DNA of 64,000 nucleotides, taken from NCBI RefSeq assembly GCF_013248975.1, contig NZ_JABRWH010000001.1, forward strand, positions 3,616,001 to 3,680,000. Direction: 5' to 3'. The position numbers and the translations under genes are program-made. The first letter of the stretch is position 1. Each line of letters starts with the position of its first letter. Under the pieces are notes generated by a model. It was not told where the DNA came from, ran no database searches, and was given only the letters and a program-made list of their open reading frames with translations. Shown here piece by piece: positions 9,581 through 19,700 of the stretch. This DNA is from Neobacillus endophyticus (GTDB lineage Bacteria > Bacillota > Bacilli > Bacillales > Cytobacillaceae).

Positions 9581-10351
9581 ATGGATTATGAAAAATATCA
9601 ATCAATGCTGGAAAAGTATTATGAAGAAGCAACAAAAATTAAAGAAAGCTTCTCAAATACGAAATTGAAGCTAATTGAAGAAAATGAAGTAAGAGTACTA
9701 GTTATGAAGGATACTGTAGAACGTTATAAGCGTGTAAAAGAGGCTTTTACAGCTGGAGACGTGGATGAGCAGATCTATCTGGATACCAAAAAGGATTTAG
9801 AACAGGCTAAAGCAATGGCGAATGAACTGGAAAATAAACTTAGACAGTTGGATCATAATCAGAAAGTGCGTTTGGAAAAAGTGATGATAAAACTGAAGGA
9901 TTTAAGAAATAAATATGAAGAGGAACTTAAAAAGGAAAAGAAAAAATTGCGTGTCCAATTATTGAAGGAAAAACATGCCTTTCTTCATAGATTAATTAAT
10001 GTTAAAAAAGAGTATCTACAAACCTACTCAGATCTTCGTGAAAAGTATTTGAATTTAAGTAAAGAAGAGCGTTATTTACAGAAACAAGCAAAAATTCTTG
10101 GGCTCGATAAAGAAAATGAGCTTACAGATATGATTGAAGTAACAGAAGTAAATGGTGCAAATGTAAGGGAAGTGAATAATATTCAAAATGAAGAAAAGAC
10201 AGAACTTTCAGCTATCTTAATGAGCGAAGAATGGCAAAAAGCCGGTGCAGTGATTTCTGATGAAGAATTAACGGATGCTCTGTTATCAGGGAAAATATCA
10301 AATGATTTAGAAGCGGAGATTGCACAAGCAGCTGTTGAAGGACTGATTTGA
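9581..10351 (+). CDS. Coiled-coil protein of unknown function
   Basis: 256 aa and not recognised. Residues about 1-165 are very rich in Lys/Glu/Leu with long uninterrupted heptads (DLEQAKAMANELENKL, LKDLRNKYEEELKKEKKK), predicting an extended coiled coil. The last 55 residues are acidic and less regular (LMSEEWQKAGAVISDEELTDALLSG). No signal peptide or membrane segment is visible, so it should be cytosolic. AAGAAGGGAG precedes the ATG by 10 bases. It stands alone between two minus-strand genes. The shape suggests a structural or scaffolding role, but nothing in the context fixes it. Confidence 0.7.
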   Translation: MDYEKYQSMLEKYYEEATKIKESFSNTKLKLIEENEVRVLVMKDTVERYKRVKEAFTAGDVDEQIYLDTKKDLEQAKAMANELENKLRQLDHNQKVRLEKVMIKLKDLRNKYEEELKKEKKKLRVQLLKEKHAFLHRLINVKKEYLQTYSDLREKYLNLSKEERYLQKQAKILGLDKENELTDMIEVTEVNGANVREVNNIQNEEKTELSAILMSEEWQKAGAVISDEELTDALLSGKISNDLEAEIAQAAVEGLI

Positions 10352-10415
10352 AGAGGAGAATCCCCTGCATGGATTGAAAATACAAATGCATCTATGCAGA
10401 GGATTGTTTTGAAAT

Positions 10416-10628
10416 TCATGATTGAAGTGTTTCTTCCCAATCTGTATAATTTCCACTGCCTTGACAGCCAGGGCACTCAAAGGAATTAAAGTAAGCGTAT
10501 TCATTATAAGGGTAGACGGTGTAGCCGCGGCCTTGGCAGTCGGGGCATTTTCCTTGTTCTTTCATGGAAGAAACATGATTTTGGAATCTTGTCTCTTTCC
10601 ATTGATTAAATGTATTGAGAAGTCCCAT
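10416..10628 (-). CDS. Small DnaJ-type zinc-finger protein
   Basis: 70 aa with two CxxCxGxG motifs (CPDCQGRG and CPGCQGSG) separated by a 17-residue Tyr-rich spacer, as in the DnaJ cysteine-rich domain, so one zinc site is expected. There is no J domain. The frame is open further upstream, but GAGGTG lies 5 bases before the ATG at 10628, giving MGLLNTFNQWKETRF as the N-terminus. Stand-alone zinc ribbons of this kind are common in Bacillus and mostly uncharacterised. Confidence 0.7.
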   Translation of the reverse strand: MGLLNTFNQWKETRFQNHVSSMKEQGKCPDCQGRGYTVYPYNEYAYFNSFECPGCQGSGNYTDWEETLQS

Positions 10629-10911
10629 TATTTTCACCTCACAGTATAAATAGTATGGGGGAAAAATGGAATATTTATGCTGATTCATCAGCGAGAACGT
10701 TGTCATAAATGATCCCACTAACCTAATATTTAATTATTGTTTTATAATATTTATATGCCGGATTCATACCTGTTGTGATTCTAGGCTATTTATTAACATT
10801 GTTATATCACTTGGTATTGGTGGATTTCTTGAAAATAAACCAGAATGAATGAAAGTTTTTCTTGGATAAAACATTGAAAAATTTTTAACACTAATTAATG
10901 AGGTGATATGA

Positions 10912-11082
10912 GTGGGAAAATGGAATGAACAGGCTGCTCCCAATAATAATCTGCCTCCAAAGACGATTAAAACGGGCAACCTAATAAATGAACAAGATCA
11001 TGATTTTTCTGAAGAATTATCAGATGGCGGAGAGCGTGATCAAATCATTCATAGGCAAATAAATAATATGAAAATGAAGTAG
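10912..11082 (+). CDS. Small hydrophilic protein (56 aa), hypothetical
   Basis: GTG start with GAGGTG six bases upstream, 56 codons, and a clean terminator 12 bases after the stop. The product is polar and acidic (MGKWNEQAAPNNNLPPK ... QINNMKMK), with no membrane segment and no recognised family. The precise ribosome site and terminator argue that it is real. A competing ATG at 10909 in another frame gives only six codons. Confidence 0.6.
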   Translation: MGKWNEQAAPNNNLPPKTIKTGNLINEQDHDFSEELSDGGERDQIIHRQINNMKMK

Positions 11083-11093
11083 CTTTAACTGAC

Positions 11094-11124
11094 AGCGGCG
11101 AACATGAAATTTGCCGCTTTTTTT
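11094..11124 (+). terminator. Intrinsic terminator
   Basis: Stem AGCGGC / GCCGCT (11094-11118) followed by seven T, closing the 56-aa gene. Confidence 0.85.
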
Positions 11125-11134
11125 ATGGAACCTC

Positions 11135-11171
11135 TTTACAAAATAAATACAAAGATATAGAATTTCTATAT
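11135..11171 (+). promoter_or_regulatory. padR promoter with overlapping palindrome
   Basis: TTTACA (11135-11140), 17-base spacer, TAGAAT (11158-11163). The palindrome ATATAG-N5-CTATAT (11155-11171) covers the -10, as expected for autorepression by the PadR protein encoded 28 bases downstream. A related palindrome occurs at 12180-12202. Confidence 0.55.
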
Positions 11172-11198
11172 ACCTTTCAAAACTAGGTAGGTGATAAA

Positions 11199-11546
11199 AT
11201 GTTTAATCGTGAATTAGTCAAAGGAAGCACTTCATTAATTTTGCTCCAATTATTAAACGAGCGGGACATGTACGGTTATGAACTAGTAAAAGAATTGGAG
11301 AAACGCAGTGATAATGGTTTAAGTGTAAAAGAAGGGACTTTGTATCCAGCACTTCATAAGCTTGAAAAACAAGAGTATATTGAATGTTATTGGCAGGAAC
11401 AGGAAAAGGGACCAGCACGAAAGTATTATAGCATTACACAGGCAGGGAAAGAAGTTCTTACTGAAAAAACCAAGGAATGGCAAGATTTTGTTCAAGTAAT
11501 GAACAAAGTGATCGGGAGACAAAAACATGGTACGGCCGAAGATTAA
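11199..11546 (+). CDS. PadR-family transcriptional regulator
   Basis: 115 aa. The PadR winged helix covers residues about 10-85, with the signature [32 protein letters not shown] and [13 protein letters not shown]. The C-terminal helix for dimerisation is short, so this is a small (subfamily 2-like) PadR. It overlaps the next gene by 20 bases, the classic arrangement of a PadR regulator with a HAAS/DUF1700 membrane protein. It probably represses its own operon in response to an envelope-related signal (family inference). Confidence 0.92.
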   Translation: MFNRELVKGSTSLILLQLLNERDMYGYELVKELEKRSDNGLSVKEGTLYPALHKLEKQEYIECYWQEQEKGPARKYYSITQAGKEVLTEKTKEWQDFVQVMNKVIGRQKHGTAED

Positions 11547-12162
11547 ATATATGGAAGAGCTGGCAGAAGGGTTAGGGAATCATCAGGATAAGAATAACAT
11601 CCTCCGTGAATATGAGGCTCACATCGATGAAATTCTGCTTGAAGCCGAATATACGAGCGATGAAGAGCTAACAAGGCAAATATTAACAAGACTGGGCAGC
11701 CCCGAGGAAATTTTGGCGGTTTGGCAAGAAGAATTATCTGTAACGCCTAGCAGCATGAAATGGCTGTTTTTTATGTTCAATATTTTTTTATTTATGGCTG
11801 GTACACTTTTGACACTTTCACATAATTTGTTCCAATGGCCATGGCTAAATTATATTTGGAAACAGCTGACATCGATTCCAACTTTAATAGCTTTTTTGTA
11901 TTTGTTCTTTTGGGCGTTACTAGGTTATGAAATTGGTAAAGGATTTGGCCATGGGGGTAAAGTACTTCTAAATAAAACTTTCATATTGTCAATGATTCCT
12001 AATTTATTATTAATGATCTTAACGGTATTTGAAATAATTCCATATACATGGTTTGAACCATTATTAACAAAATCTTTTATTTTTGCTTGTATCATTTTTA
12101 CAATCGTTTTATACCCGGTTAGTTGGCTTGGATTTCGCTGGGGAAGAAAGGCGTCGATATAA
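11527..12162 (+). CDS. HAAS-domain (DUF1700-like) membrane protein
   Basis: 211 aa. Residues 5-75 form the helical HAAS signalling domain ([30 protein letters not shown] ... [17 protein letters not shown]). Four membrane segments follow (about 80-100, 117-140, 148-170 and 180-200). It starts inside the padR 3' end, so translation is coupled. HAAS proteins are thought to talk to a PadR regulator and to partner membrane proteins; the biochemical role is unknown. Confidence 0.82.
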   Translation: MVRPKIKYMEELAEGLGNHQDKNNILREYEAHIDEILLEAEYTSDEELTRQILTRLGSPEEILAVWQEELSVTPSSMKWLFFMFNIFLFMAGTLLTLSHNLFQWPWLNYIWKQLTSIPTLIAFLYLFFWALLGYEIGKGFGHGGKVLLNKTFILSMIPNLLLMILTVFEIIPYTWFEPLLTKSFIFACIIFTIVLYPVSWLGFRWGRKASI

Positions 12163-12179
12163 GCAGTTTTTTTTAAGTG

Positions 12180-12202
12180 TATACATAGAAAAACTATGTA
12201 TA
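12180..12202. promoter_or_regulatory. Palindrome TATACATAG-N5-CTATGTATA, possible PadR operator
   Basis: A perfect 9-bp inverted repeat lies 30 bases before the DUF4173 start. Its core ATAG-N5-CTAT is the same as in the padR promoter palindrome, suggesting both are bound by the same PadR dimer. Confidence 0.45.
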
Positions 12203-12232
12203 TAGATATTCAATATATTGGGGGAATACGTA

Positions 12233-13696
12233 ATGGAAGTGAAATTTGGCAAATCAGAGTGGACATTTTTGTGTGCGAGCCTTTTATTGGGAATCTTAGC
12301 AGAAGAATCGTTTTTTCGTGGGCGTATCGGAATTTCGTATATTGTGTTTATCGGATCTGCCTATCTAGTGTTTTTTTGGCGTTACCGCCGTTATTCATTT
12401 TCACATCAGCGCCTTGGCGGCCTTGTCCTATGTTGTATATGGTTGTTGACCGCAAGCTATTTCCTAAATGATACCTTATTGTTTTATTTGTTAAATATCT
12501 TAATAATCCCTTGTTTAGTTATTTTTCATATGGTTTTAGTAACCAGCCCGAAAAAGCTGCAGTGGAACAAGCCTTTGTATATTGTCTATCTATTATCGAA
12601 GTTTTTAGATTGTATTAAATATGTGATTAGTATATGGGCCCACATTGGGACGGGTGTAAAACGTGGAGTTGATGAAGGGAAAATCGTGATATGGAAAAAG
12701 GTTGGTATAGGGATCATCGTTTCTCTCCCCGTTCTCATTGTTGTCCTAAAGTTATTAATGAATGCAGATGCCCATTTTGACAGATTAATGGGTGGAATTC
12801 CCGATTGGTTCCAAGTGGTGGATGCCGAAACTTTAATTAGATGGATAGTTGTTTTGGGCTTTACGTTAGGTTTTTTCACTTTCCTGCAGATCTTGGCAAA
12901 AAAACAGGTGACGTATATGTTACCTAATAAATCAAATCCAAGAGTACAATTGGATGCTATTATCGCCATTACAGTTCTCATTCTAATTAATGCCGTCTAT
13001 GTTTTATTTACGATTGTCCAATTTAAGTATTTTTTTGGGGGCACACTTCAGAAAGATTACACATTCGCAGAATATGCCAGAAAAGGTTTCTTTGAATTGT
13101 TATTTGTAACGATGATCAATTTAACCATCATGAATTCGATTTTAACCTTTGTTCATGTTTCAACAAATGGAATGAAGAGGCTGACCCAGATTATGCTTAG
13201 TGTGTTAATTTTATCTAGTTCAGTTATGCTATGTTCGGCTTTTTTAAGGCTGAGCATGTACGAAGAGGCATACGGATTTACGTTTATAAGAGTTCTTGTC
13301 CACTCATTTATGATTTTTCTTACAGTTATTTTTGCTTATACGTTAGTTAAAATTTGGTTGGAGAAGCTCTCATTGTTCCATTTTTACTTTATTGCATCAT
13401 TACTCTATTATACTGCTGTTTCAGTCATTGATTTGAATCGGATTGTAGTAAATGAAAATATTCACCGCTATGAAACAACAGGGAAGGTTGATATTAGTAA
13501 TTTTGAAAGTATGTCTTCAGACGGTGAGATTGGTTTAGTTGAGCTGTATGAGAAAGACCCCCATATTCCGGACTTGAAATCAATTTTACTGGAGCGGAAG
13601 AAGATGTTGCACATGGAGTCGAAAGTTTGGCAGTCTTATAATCTAAAAAGGGCAGAGGCAGCCAAAAAAATCTTAGAATTAAATATGAAGGAATAG
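12233..13696 (+). CDS. DUF4173/DUF4153-like polytopic membrane protein
   Basis: 487 aa with about 10-12 membrane segments and a soluble C-terminal tail of about 75 residues (YEKDPHIPDLKSILLERKKML). The loop NADAHFDRLMGGIPDWF and the following segments resemble DUF4173 proteins; function is unknown. A TTG at 12218 would add five residues, but GGGGGAA precedes the ATG at 12233. It belongs with the PadR-HAAS pair by orientation and by the shared palindrome upstream. Confidence 0.75.
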   Translation: MEVKFGKSEWTFLCASLLLGILAEESFFRGRIGISYIVFIGSAYLVFFWRYRRYSFSHQRLGGLVLCCIWLLTASYFLNDTLLFYLLNILIIPCLVIFHMVLVTSPKKLQWNKPLYIVYLLSKFLDCIKYVISIWAHIGTGVKRGVDEGKIVIWKKVGIGIIVSLPVLIVVLKLLMNADAHFDRLMGGIPDWFQVVDAETLIRWIVVLGFTLGFFTFLQILAKKQVTYMLPNKSNPRVQLDAIIAITVLILINAVYVLFTIVQFKYFFGGTLQKDYTFAEYARKGFFELLFVTMINLTIMNSILTFVHVSTNGMKRLTQIMLSVLILSSSVMLCSAFLRLSMYEEAYGFTFIRVLVHSFMIFLTVIFAYTLVKIWLEKLSLFHFYFIASLLYYTAVSVIDLNRIVVNENIHRYETTGKVDISNFESMSSDGEIGLVELYEKDPHIPDLKSILLERKKMLHMESKVWQSYNLKRAEAAKKILELNMKE

Positions 13697-13705
13697 GTCA
13701 TTATG

Positions 13706-13740
13706 AAAAGAGAAACCGGATATTATCCGATTTCTCTTTT
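13706..13740. terminator. Bidirectional terminator
   Basis: Long stem AAAAGAGAAACCGGAT / ATCCGATTTCTCTTTT with one mismatch, between convergent stops at 13696 and 13744. Confidence 0.85.
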
Positions 13741-13743
13741 CGC

Positions 13744-14532
13744 TTAATCCCCATCAAAAAGATTAAATAATCCTTTGGCAATACTGCCTTCGTCCTTAGC
13801 TCCACCGCGGGAAGGGGCTGCTGCAAATACTCTGCTTGCCAGCCTGCTAAATGGAAGAGATTGAATCCAAACTGAACCTGGCCCTCTTAATGTGGCAAAA
13901 AATAATCCTTCACCGCCGAACAAAGCAGTTTTAACTCCTTTGACAAATTCAATATCGTATTGAACTCCGCCGGTCATGGCTACCAAACAACCTGTGTCAA
14001 CTCTTAAGGTTTGGCCGGGAAGCAAGTCTTTTTTAATGATCGTTCCTCCGGCATGAACAAAAGTAAGCCCATCACCTTCAAGCTTTTGCATAATAAAACC
14101 CTCACCGCCAAAGAAGCCGACCCCGATTTTACGTTGAAACTCTATTCCGATCGAAACTCCTTTTGCCGCAGCTAAAAAAGCGTCTTTTTGGCAAATAATT
14201 TTCCCGCCAATTTGACTTAAATCCAAAGGGAGGATTTTCCCAGGATACGGTGCAGCAAAGGAGACGTGTTTTTTACCAGTACCTGTATTTGTGAATGTCG
14301 TCATAAACAGACTTTCACCAGTAAGGATCCGTCTGCCGGCGCTGAACAGTTTTCCCATCAGCCCTCCACCACCGCCAGAACCATCTCCGAAAATGGTCTC
14401 CATATGTATGTCATCATCCATCATCATAAAGCTTCCTGCCTCGGCAACAACGGTTTCCTGAGGATCTAGCTCCACTTCAACGAATTGCATTTCATCTCCA
14501 TAAATCTTGTAATCAATTTGATGGTAGTTCAA
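13744..14532 (-). CDS. AIM24/TIGR00266-family protein
   Basis: About 262 aa, glycine-rich beta-solenoid-like sequence ([70 protein letters not shown]). This pattern defines the AIM24/TIGR00266 family, present across bacteria and mitochondria, and its biochemical role is unclear. ATG at 14538 sits directly against GGAGGG, whereas the TTG at 14532 has that site 7 bases upstream, so I prefer TTG. Single gene. Confidence 0.85.
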   Translation of the reverse strand: MNYHQIDYKIYGDEMQFVEVELDPQETVVAEAGSFMMMDDDIHMETIFGDGSGGGGGLMGKLFSAGRRILTGESLFMTTFTNTGTGKKHVSFAAPYPGKILPLDLSQIGGKIICQKDAFLAAAKGVSIGIEFQRKIGVGFFGGEGFIMQKLEGDGLTFVHAGGTIIKKDLLPGQTLRVDTGCLVAMTGGVQYDIEFVKGVKTALFGGEGLFFATLRGPGSVWIQSLPFSRLASRVFAAAPSRGGAKDEGSIAKGLFNLFDGD

Positions 14533-14610
14533 CGCCATCCCTCCATGCTTTCATGATAGAATCCTATTTTTATTTTATAATATAGAGGAAAAAAATACCA
14601 TTTAAAACAA

Positions 14611-14727
14611 AAATAAAAAGACGCCTGTAGATACAGGCGTCTCATGCATATTGAGGCGAAAAACCACACTCCACATTGTGTGTTCCATAAGGAATGTTTT
14701 TCGACTTACACAACTCAGCTCATCGCT
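14611..14727 (-). ncRNA. Candidate small RNA with own promoter and terminator
   Basis: Minus-strand unit of about 115 nt. After the promoter (separate entry) the RNA can fold into a junction: outer stem CGAAAAAC / GTTTTTCG (14657-14664 with 14696-14703) enclosing hairpins TTCC-TTAT-GGAA and CACAC / GTGTG. It ends in a strong terminator, stem GACGCCTG / CAGGCGTC (14620-14641) followed by TTTTTATTTTT. No ORF with a ribosome site lies inside. I do not recognise the family. Confidence 0.6.
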
Positions 14728-14732
14728 TAATC

Positions 14733-14761
14733 ATTGTAACATATTATTATTAGAAAAACAA
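14733..14761 (-). promoter_or_regulatory. Sigma-A promoter of the candidate small RNA
   Basis: Minus strand: TTGTTT (14756-14761), exactly 17 bases, then TACAAT (14733-14738) preceded by TGT, an extended -10. The start site is expected near 14726. Confidence 0.6.
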
Positions 14762-15007
14762 TTGTGATTTTTTGGCTGTTGCTAAGTAAATTTTTCGACA
14801 TCATCTTGTAGATTTAGATATATTAAAAGAAGACGAATTAGCTCTTACTGGATCGAAGGAGTAATGCCTTCGGTAATTCTTTTCTATTTAAATGGTTGCA
14901 TAATCATGTAATGAAATATGGATGAATAAAGAGATTGATGGTTTCAATAATTCATATTTATACGCTATATAACAGGGTTATGTCGTTTTATGTCGGGCGT
15001 TGATTCC
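14762..15007. other. Intergenic DNA without a recognisable gene
   Basis: AT-rich. It holds a hairpin GAAGG-N7-CCTTC near 14860 and an 18-codon open tail reading VDLDILKEDELALTGSKE that ends in TAA but has no start, possibly the remains of a gene. Nothing else is supported. Confidence 0.3.
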
Positions 15008-15036
15008 TTGACATTACTACTTATAAATGATAAATT
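15008..15036 (+). promoter_or_regulatory. Cold-shock gene promoter and long leader
   Basis: TTGACA, 17 bases, TAAATT. The start codon is about 150 bases after the predicted transcription start, so the mRNA has the long 5' leader typical of csp genes. A short TGGC/GCCA hairpin lies just before the AGGAGGA ribosome site (15177-15183). Confidence 0.55.
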
Positions 15037-15191
15037 TAAAACAGCCGTTGCATACGTGATTAGATTTTTATTACAAGCTTCTTCAAGGTTTTAACCCTGT
15101 TTGGATGAGGTAATGAAAGAAAAGCAATCTCGTTGTAATTTGGTGAATTTTAGACATGGCTTTTTTGAGGCCAATAGGAGGATTTTTTTTC

Positions 15192-15392
15192 ATGAAAAAC
15201 GGTAAGGTAAAATGGTTTAACTCAGAAAAAGGTTTCGGATTCATCGAAGGAGAAGACGGTAACGACGTATTCGTTCATTACTCTGCTATCCAAACTGAAG
15301 GTTTCAAAACTCTAGAAGAAGGTCAAGAAGTTTCTTTCGAAGTTGTTGAAGGAGCTCGTGGACCACAAGCAGCTAACGTAGTTAAAAAATAA
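15192..15392 (+). CDS. csp: Cold-shock protein (CspA family)
   Basis: 66 aa, a complete single cold-shock domain with RNP1 KGFGFIE and RNP2 VFVHYSAI, the aromatic patch that binds single-stranded RNA/DNA. These proteins act as RNA chaperones that keep mRNA unfolded in the cold or in stationary phase. The ORF extends upstream to an ATG at 15156, but AGGAGGA eight bases before 15192 and the family N-terminus [10 protein letters not shown] fix the start. Codon use is strongly biased, as in highly expressed genes. Confidence 0.96.
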   Translation: MKNGKVKWFNSEKGFGFIEGEDGNDVFVHYSAIQTEGFKTLEEGQEVSFEVVEGARGPQAANVVKK

Positions 15393-15409
15393 TTTATGAT
15401 ACCAATAAT

Positions 15410-15440
15410 AACAGTCCGGTAAATTGCCGGGCTGTTTTTT
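15410..15440 (+). terminator. Terminator of csp
   Basis: Stem ACAGTCCGG / CCGGGCTGT followed by six T and, after a G, eight more. Confidence 0.88.
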
Positions 15441-15582
15441 GTTTTTTTTCAGTAGAGTTAGCCAAAGGAGATATTCCCCCGCACTTCCAATAATCTTATA
15501 GGTTTTCCAATCCATTTGTGAAAGTTACTCTGATATAATAATAGTTATGAAAAATATGCTGTAGAAGCACGAGGTGAACGAA

Positions 15583-16731
15583 ATGAAATTTATTCATACA
15601 GCTGATTGGCATTTAGGCAAATTGGTCCATGGTGTCTATATGACGGATAATCAGCGTGTAGTACTTGAACAGTTTGTGGACATGGTGGCAGAAGAAAAGC
15701 CTGATGCTGTAGTTATTGCCGGTGACCTTTATGATCGATCCGTTCCGCCCACTGATGCAGTGGAACTGCTCGATGAAATGCTTTTTAAGATTAATGTTGA
15801 GTTGAAAACACCGATCGTGGCGATTGCAGGAAATCATGATAGTGCAGAGAGGCTTTCTTTCGGCAGTTCGTGGTATAAATACAGTCAATTCTACTTATCT
15901 GGAAAACTAACAGACCAATTTAAGCCCGTGCAAATTAACGGTGTCAATTTTTATCTCATACCATACGCAGAACCAGGTGTTGTCCGTCAGCTCCTTGATG
16001 ATGATTCCATTCACACGCATCAGGAAGCTATGAAGGCGCTAATTGGCAAGATCGAGGAAACCACATTAAATCCTAATGAACCAAATGTTTTCGTTGGACA
16101 TGCCTTTGTATTAGGAGGGCAGACTTCTGATTCGGAACGTTCATTATCTGTCGGCGGCTCCGGGTGTGTGGAGGCAGGCTTGTTTGAACCATTTTCATAC
16201 ACTGCACTTGGTCACTTGCACAGCCCGGATGCGATCAATCACAACAAAGTGAAATATTCCGGTTCTTTGATGAAGTATTCATTTTCAGAAGCGAAGCAGC
16301 GAAAGTCCATTTCGATCATTGAGATGGATGAGAAGGGAAACTTTAATCACCGTTATCGTTCGTTAACTCCTAAACATGATATGCGCGAACTTGAAGGGTA
16401 CTTGGAGCAATTGCTAGATCCCAGCTTTTATGAAAAAGAGAGGGTGGATGATTATTTAAAGATAACCCTGCTGGATGAAGGGGCTTTAATCGACCCCATC
16501 AATAAACTCCGCCAAGTGTATCCGAATGTTCTCCATTTAGAGAGGAAAATAGCTTTAACAGATCTAAAGAAAAAACAATCCTTTCATTCTATTCGAAATG
16601 AGAAAAAGTCAGAGTTGGATTTGTTCGAACAATTCTATACAGAAATGACCACAGCTGAATTTACGTCAGATAAAAAAGAAGCGATGGCTGGAATTATTGA
16701 AAAAGTTTTAAGGGGGGATGCAGCAAAATGA
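15583..16731 (+). CDS. sbcD: Exonuclease SbcD (Mre11-type nuclease subunit)
   Basis: 382 aa. Metallophosphoesterase motifs are in order: DWHLGK (residues 8-13), GDLYDR, GNHDS, and GHLHSP near residue 210. SbcD is the Mn2+-dependent nuclease of the SbcCD complex, which cleaves hairpins and protein-blocked DNA ends. GAGGTG spans the GTG at 15574, so the ATG at 15583 is the start. It overlaps sbcC by four bases (ATGA). An extended -10 (TGATATAAT, 15531-15539) lies just upstream. Confidence 0.95.
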   Translation: MKFIHTADWHLGKLVHGVYMTDNQRVVLEQFVDMVAEEKPDAVVIAGDLYDRSVPPTDAVELLDEMLFKINVELKTPIVAIAGNHDSAERLSFGSSWYKYSQFYLSGKLTDQFKPVQINGVNFYLIPYAEPGVVRQLLDDDSIHTHQEAMKALIGKIEETTLNPNEPNVFVGHAFVLGGQTSDSERSLSVGGSGCVEAGLFEPFSYTALGHLHSPDAINHNKVKYSGSLMKYSFSEAKQRKSISIIEMDEKGNFNHRYRSLTPKHDMRELEGYLEQLLDPSFYEKERVDDYLKITLLDEGALIDPINKLRQVYPNVLHLERKIALTDLKKKQSFHSIRNEKKSELDLFEQFYTEMTTAEFTSDKKEAMAGIIEKVLRGDAAK

Positions 16732-19700
16732 GACCGTTAAAACTGACCATGCAGGCCTTTGGCCCATATGCTGAAACGGAAATGATTGATTTTACAACCC
16801 TCGGCAATCGCACCATGTTTGTCATTTCCGGTAAGACCGGTTCGGGAAAAACAACAATTTTTGATGCGATCAGCTATGCCATTTACGGCAAAGCAAGCGG
16901 GGAAGACCGTACTGGACCAGAACTCCGCAGTCAATTTGCCCGTGATGACCTGATGACAGAAGTTTCTCTCGATTTTTCATTGCGAAATAAAGTTTATTCG
17001 ATCACAAGGTCACCACAGCAGTTAAAAAAGAAAGACAAGGGAGAAGGCTATACACAAATTGGTGCCAAAGCGGAGCTTTATTTTTTTGATGAAAATGGCG
17101 AAAAAAAGTTGTTAGCAGCAAAAATCAACGATGTTGATGAAAAGATTAAAGAGATTATGCTGATTGATGCCAATCAATTCCGACAAATCTTAATGATCCC
17201 ACAAGGAGAATTCCGCAAGCTGTTAACATCAGATAGTAAGGAAAAAGAACAAATTCTGCAACGACTGTTCCATACCCAGCTATATAAGTGGGTAGAAGAG
17301 AAGCTAAAAGAAGAAGCGACAGAATTAAGGTTATCAGTTGAGGAGCAAATGAAGAAGCGCAATGAAGCTATTCGCCGGATTCAGGTAGTAATAAATGAAG
17401 AGCTTCGAGAATATTTAGCAGCCGATCAAGTAAATGATACGCTCATTATGCCGCTTTTGAAATCGGAAATCGCAGGAATGAGCGAGCAGTTGCAAAGGTT
17501 CAGCAGTCAGTTGAAAGACAAGATTCAGGAACAGGACCGCCTTAAGGCCCAACTTTTTGAAGCTGAGACGATTTTGAAACAATTGCAAACAAAAGAAGAA
17601 CTAAAAGTGATGAAAGCCCAGCTTGAATCGCAAACAGATGTGTACAGTGAGAAGGAACAGCAGGTTCAGCGGGCGCATAAAGCGGCACTATTAGCTAAGC
17701 AGGAAGAGCTGTGCCATCGTTTAAAAAGAGAGTCTGACCAAGCGGAAGTCAATGCTAAGGCCATTAAAGAGAAGGTTGACAAGTTGGCAGTCCTTTTGGC
17801 ACAACGTGAACATGCTGTTGAAAAGGAATTGAAACGGGAAGCTGAACGCAAGGAGGCTCTTTTGGAAGTCAACCGCTTGGTCAATATGAAAGACGATGTC
17901 TATTCATTTGCCGCTTTGCGGAAAGAGGTTTCAATGACGGAGGCATCATTAAAAACCGCTAAAGAGAACCAGCATGCCTTAGAAGGACATTTTGAAATGA
18001 TGGAACACCATCAGAAATCCTTGCAGAAGCAAAAAGAGCTGATCGAAAATAGTCGGATTACCTATTTGGAAAATGAAAGAAAAGCTGAAAGGCTTGGGCG
18101 GGAGCTGGAACTTCTAGAGAAATATGAAGATATTCTTGTGCGTTGTCAAAAAGCAGAACACAATCTTAAGTTGATTACCAACCGTTATAAAAATACAGCA
18201 GCAAGGTTAAAAGATGCAAAGGAATTGGTGAACCATTTGGAGCAAAAATGGTTGCACGGACAGGCCATACTGTTAGCAGCAAAATTAAATTCTGGTGAAG
18301 CTTGTCCTGTTTGCGGTTCCATTGACCATCCTGAACCAGCAGTTGGACATGATGAGGGGATTCCAAGTGAAGGGGATTTAAAAGCGGCAAAAGAACAGGT
18401 TGACAAATGGGAAAAAGAAAAATCAATAGATGAAGCAAATCTTTATCAAGCCCAATCGTCTGAAAAAGTGCAAAAGGAAGCTCTTCAAGAAGTTTTTCAG
18501 GATATTCTTCACTTCAGAGAAGGCTTTACAGAGGCTGATGTATCTGATGTCAAGTTAGAATTGACGACTACCAGAAAGAGTTTATTACATCAACAGAAAG
18601 ATCTCGCAGAACAATTTCAAAAGCTTGATCAAGTAAATGCTGATCTTGAGAAAATAGAATCTGAAAAGCAATTCTTGCAAAAGTCGATTCAGGAAGCAGC
18701 TGCAAAGGTGACAGAATTCACCATTCAATATACTGAAAAAATGACAAATTTAACAAGGATGATGAATGCTGTTCCGGAAAACCTCCGCACCGAGGCAGAG
18801 TACGAAAATGCGCTTCAGTCAGCCCAGAAGCGGCATGATTTAATGGTTAAACAGTTGGAGGAGACACAGCGGCAGCTTCAGGATGCGAAGGAATTGCAGG
18901 CTGCCGAATCTGCGAGATTGCTCGAGGCGGAAAGATTTGTAGTTAATAAACAGAAGGAGCTTCTAGCCGAACGAGAGATTTTTAAAAATAAACTGACAGA
19001 ACAGGGATTTGAAACCTATTCAGCCTATGACATTTCCAAGCTCTCGGAAGCAGAAATTCGCCAGCTTGAAGCGGAAATACGCTCATATCGGGAAGAAGTG
19101 CGTTCCGTATCTGACCGTCTAAAAGAATTAACGGATCTGTTGCAGGATGTTATGACTCCGGATGTAGATGGAATAAGAGCAGGCCTTGTTCAGGTGGAAG
19201 GTGAAATAGCAGTCCTGAATCAACACCACACTGACTTGTTTGTTCAAAAGCGTGATAATGAGGAAATTTACAATCGAGTTTATAGCCTCAACGAAGAGAT
19301 GAAAGTATTGGAGGAACGTTATAAACTAATGGGCCATCTCTATGAGATTACGAAAGGGCAGAACAATTTCCGCATCACCTTTGAGCGTTATGTTTTGGCA
19401 GCGTTCTTGGATGATATTTTACAAGAGGCGAATGTAAGGTTGAGAAAAATGACTTCAGGTAGGTTTTATTTACTTCGGAAAACAGACAGGGCAAAAGGAA
19501 ATGCTCAAAGCGGATTGGAATTGCTAATTTTTGATCAGTATACAGGCCAAGAACGTCACGTAAAAACATTATCCGGAGGGGAGAGCTTTAAGGCGTCACT
19601 TTCGCTTGCATTAGGTTTGGCAGATGTGGTGCAAAACTATGCAGGCGGTGTATCACTGGAAACGATGTTTATCGATGAAGGATTTGGGACACTAGACCCT

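Noticed and set aside
14815..14872. Open tail VDLDILKEDELALTGSKE ending in TAA
   Set aside because: Only 18 to 23 codons with no start or ribosome site; possibly a gene remnant but not enough to call.
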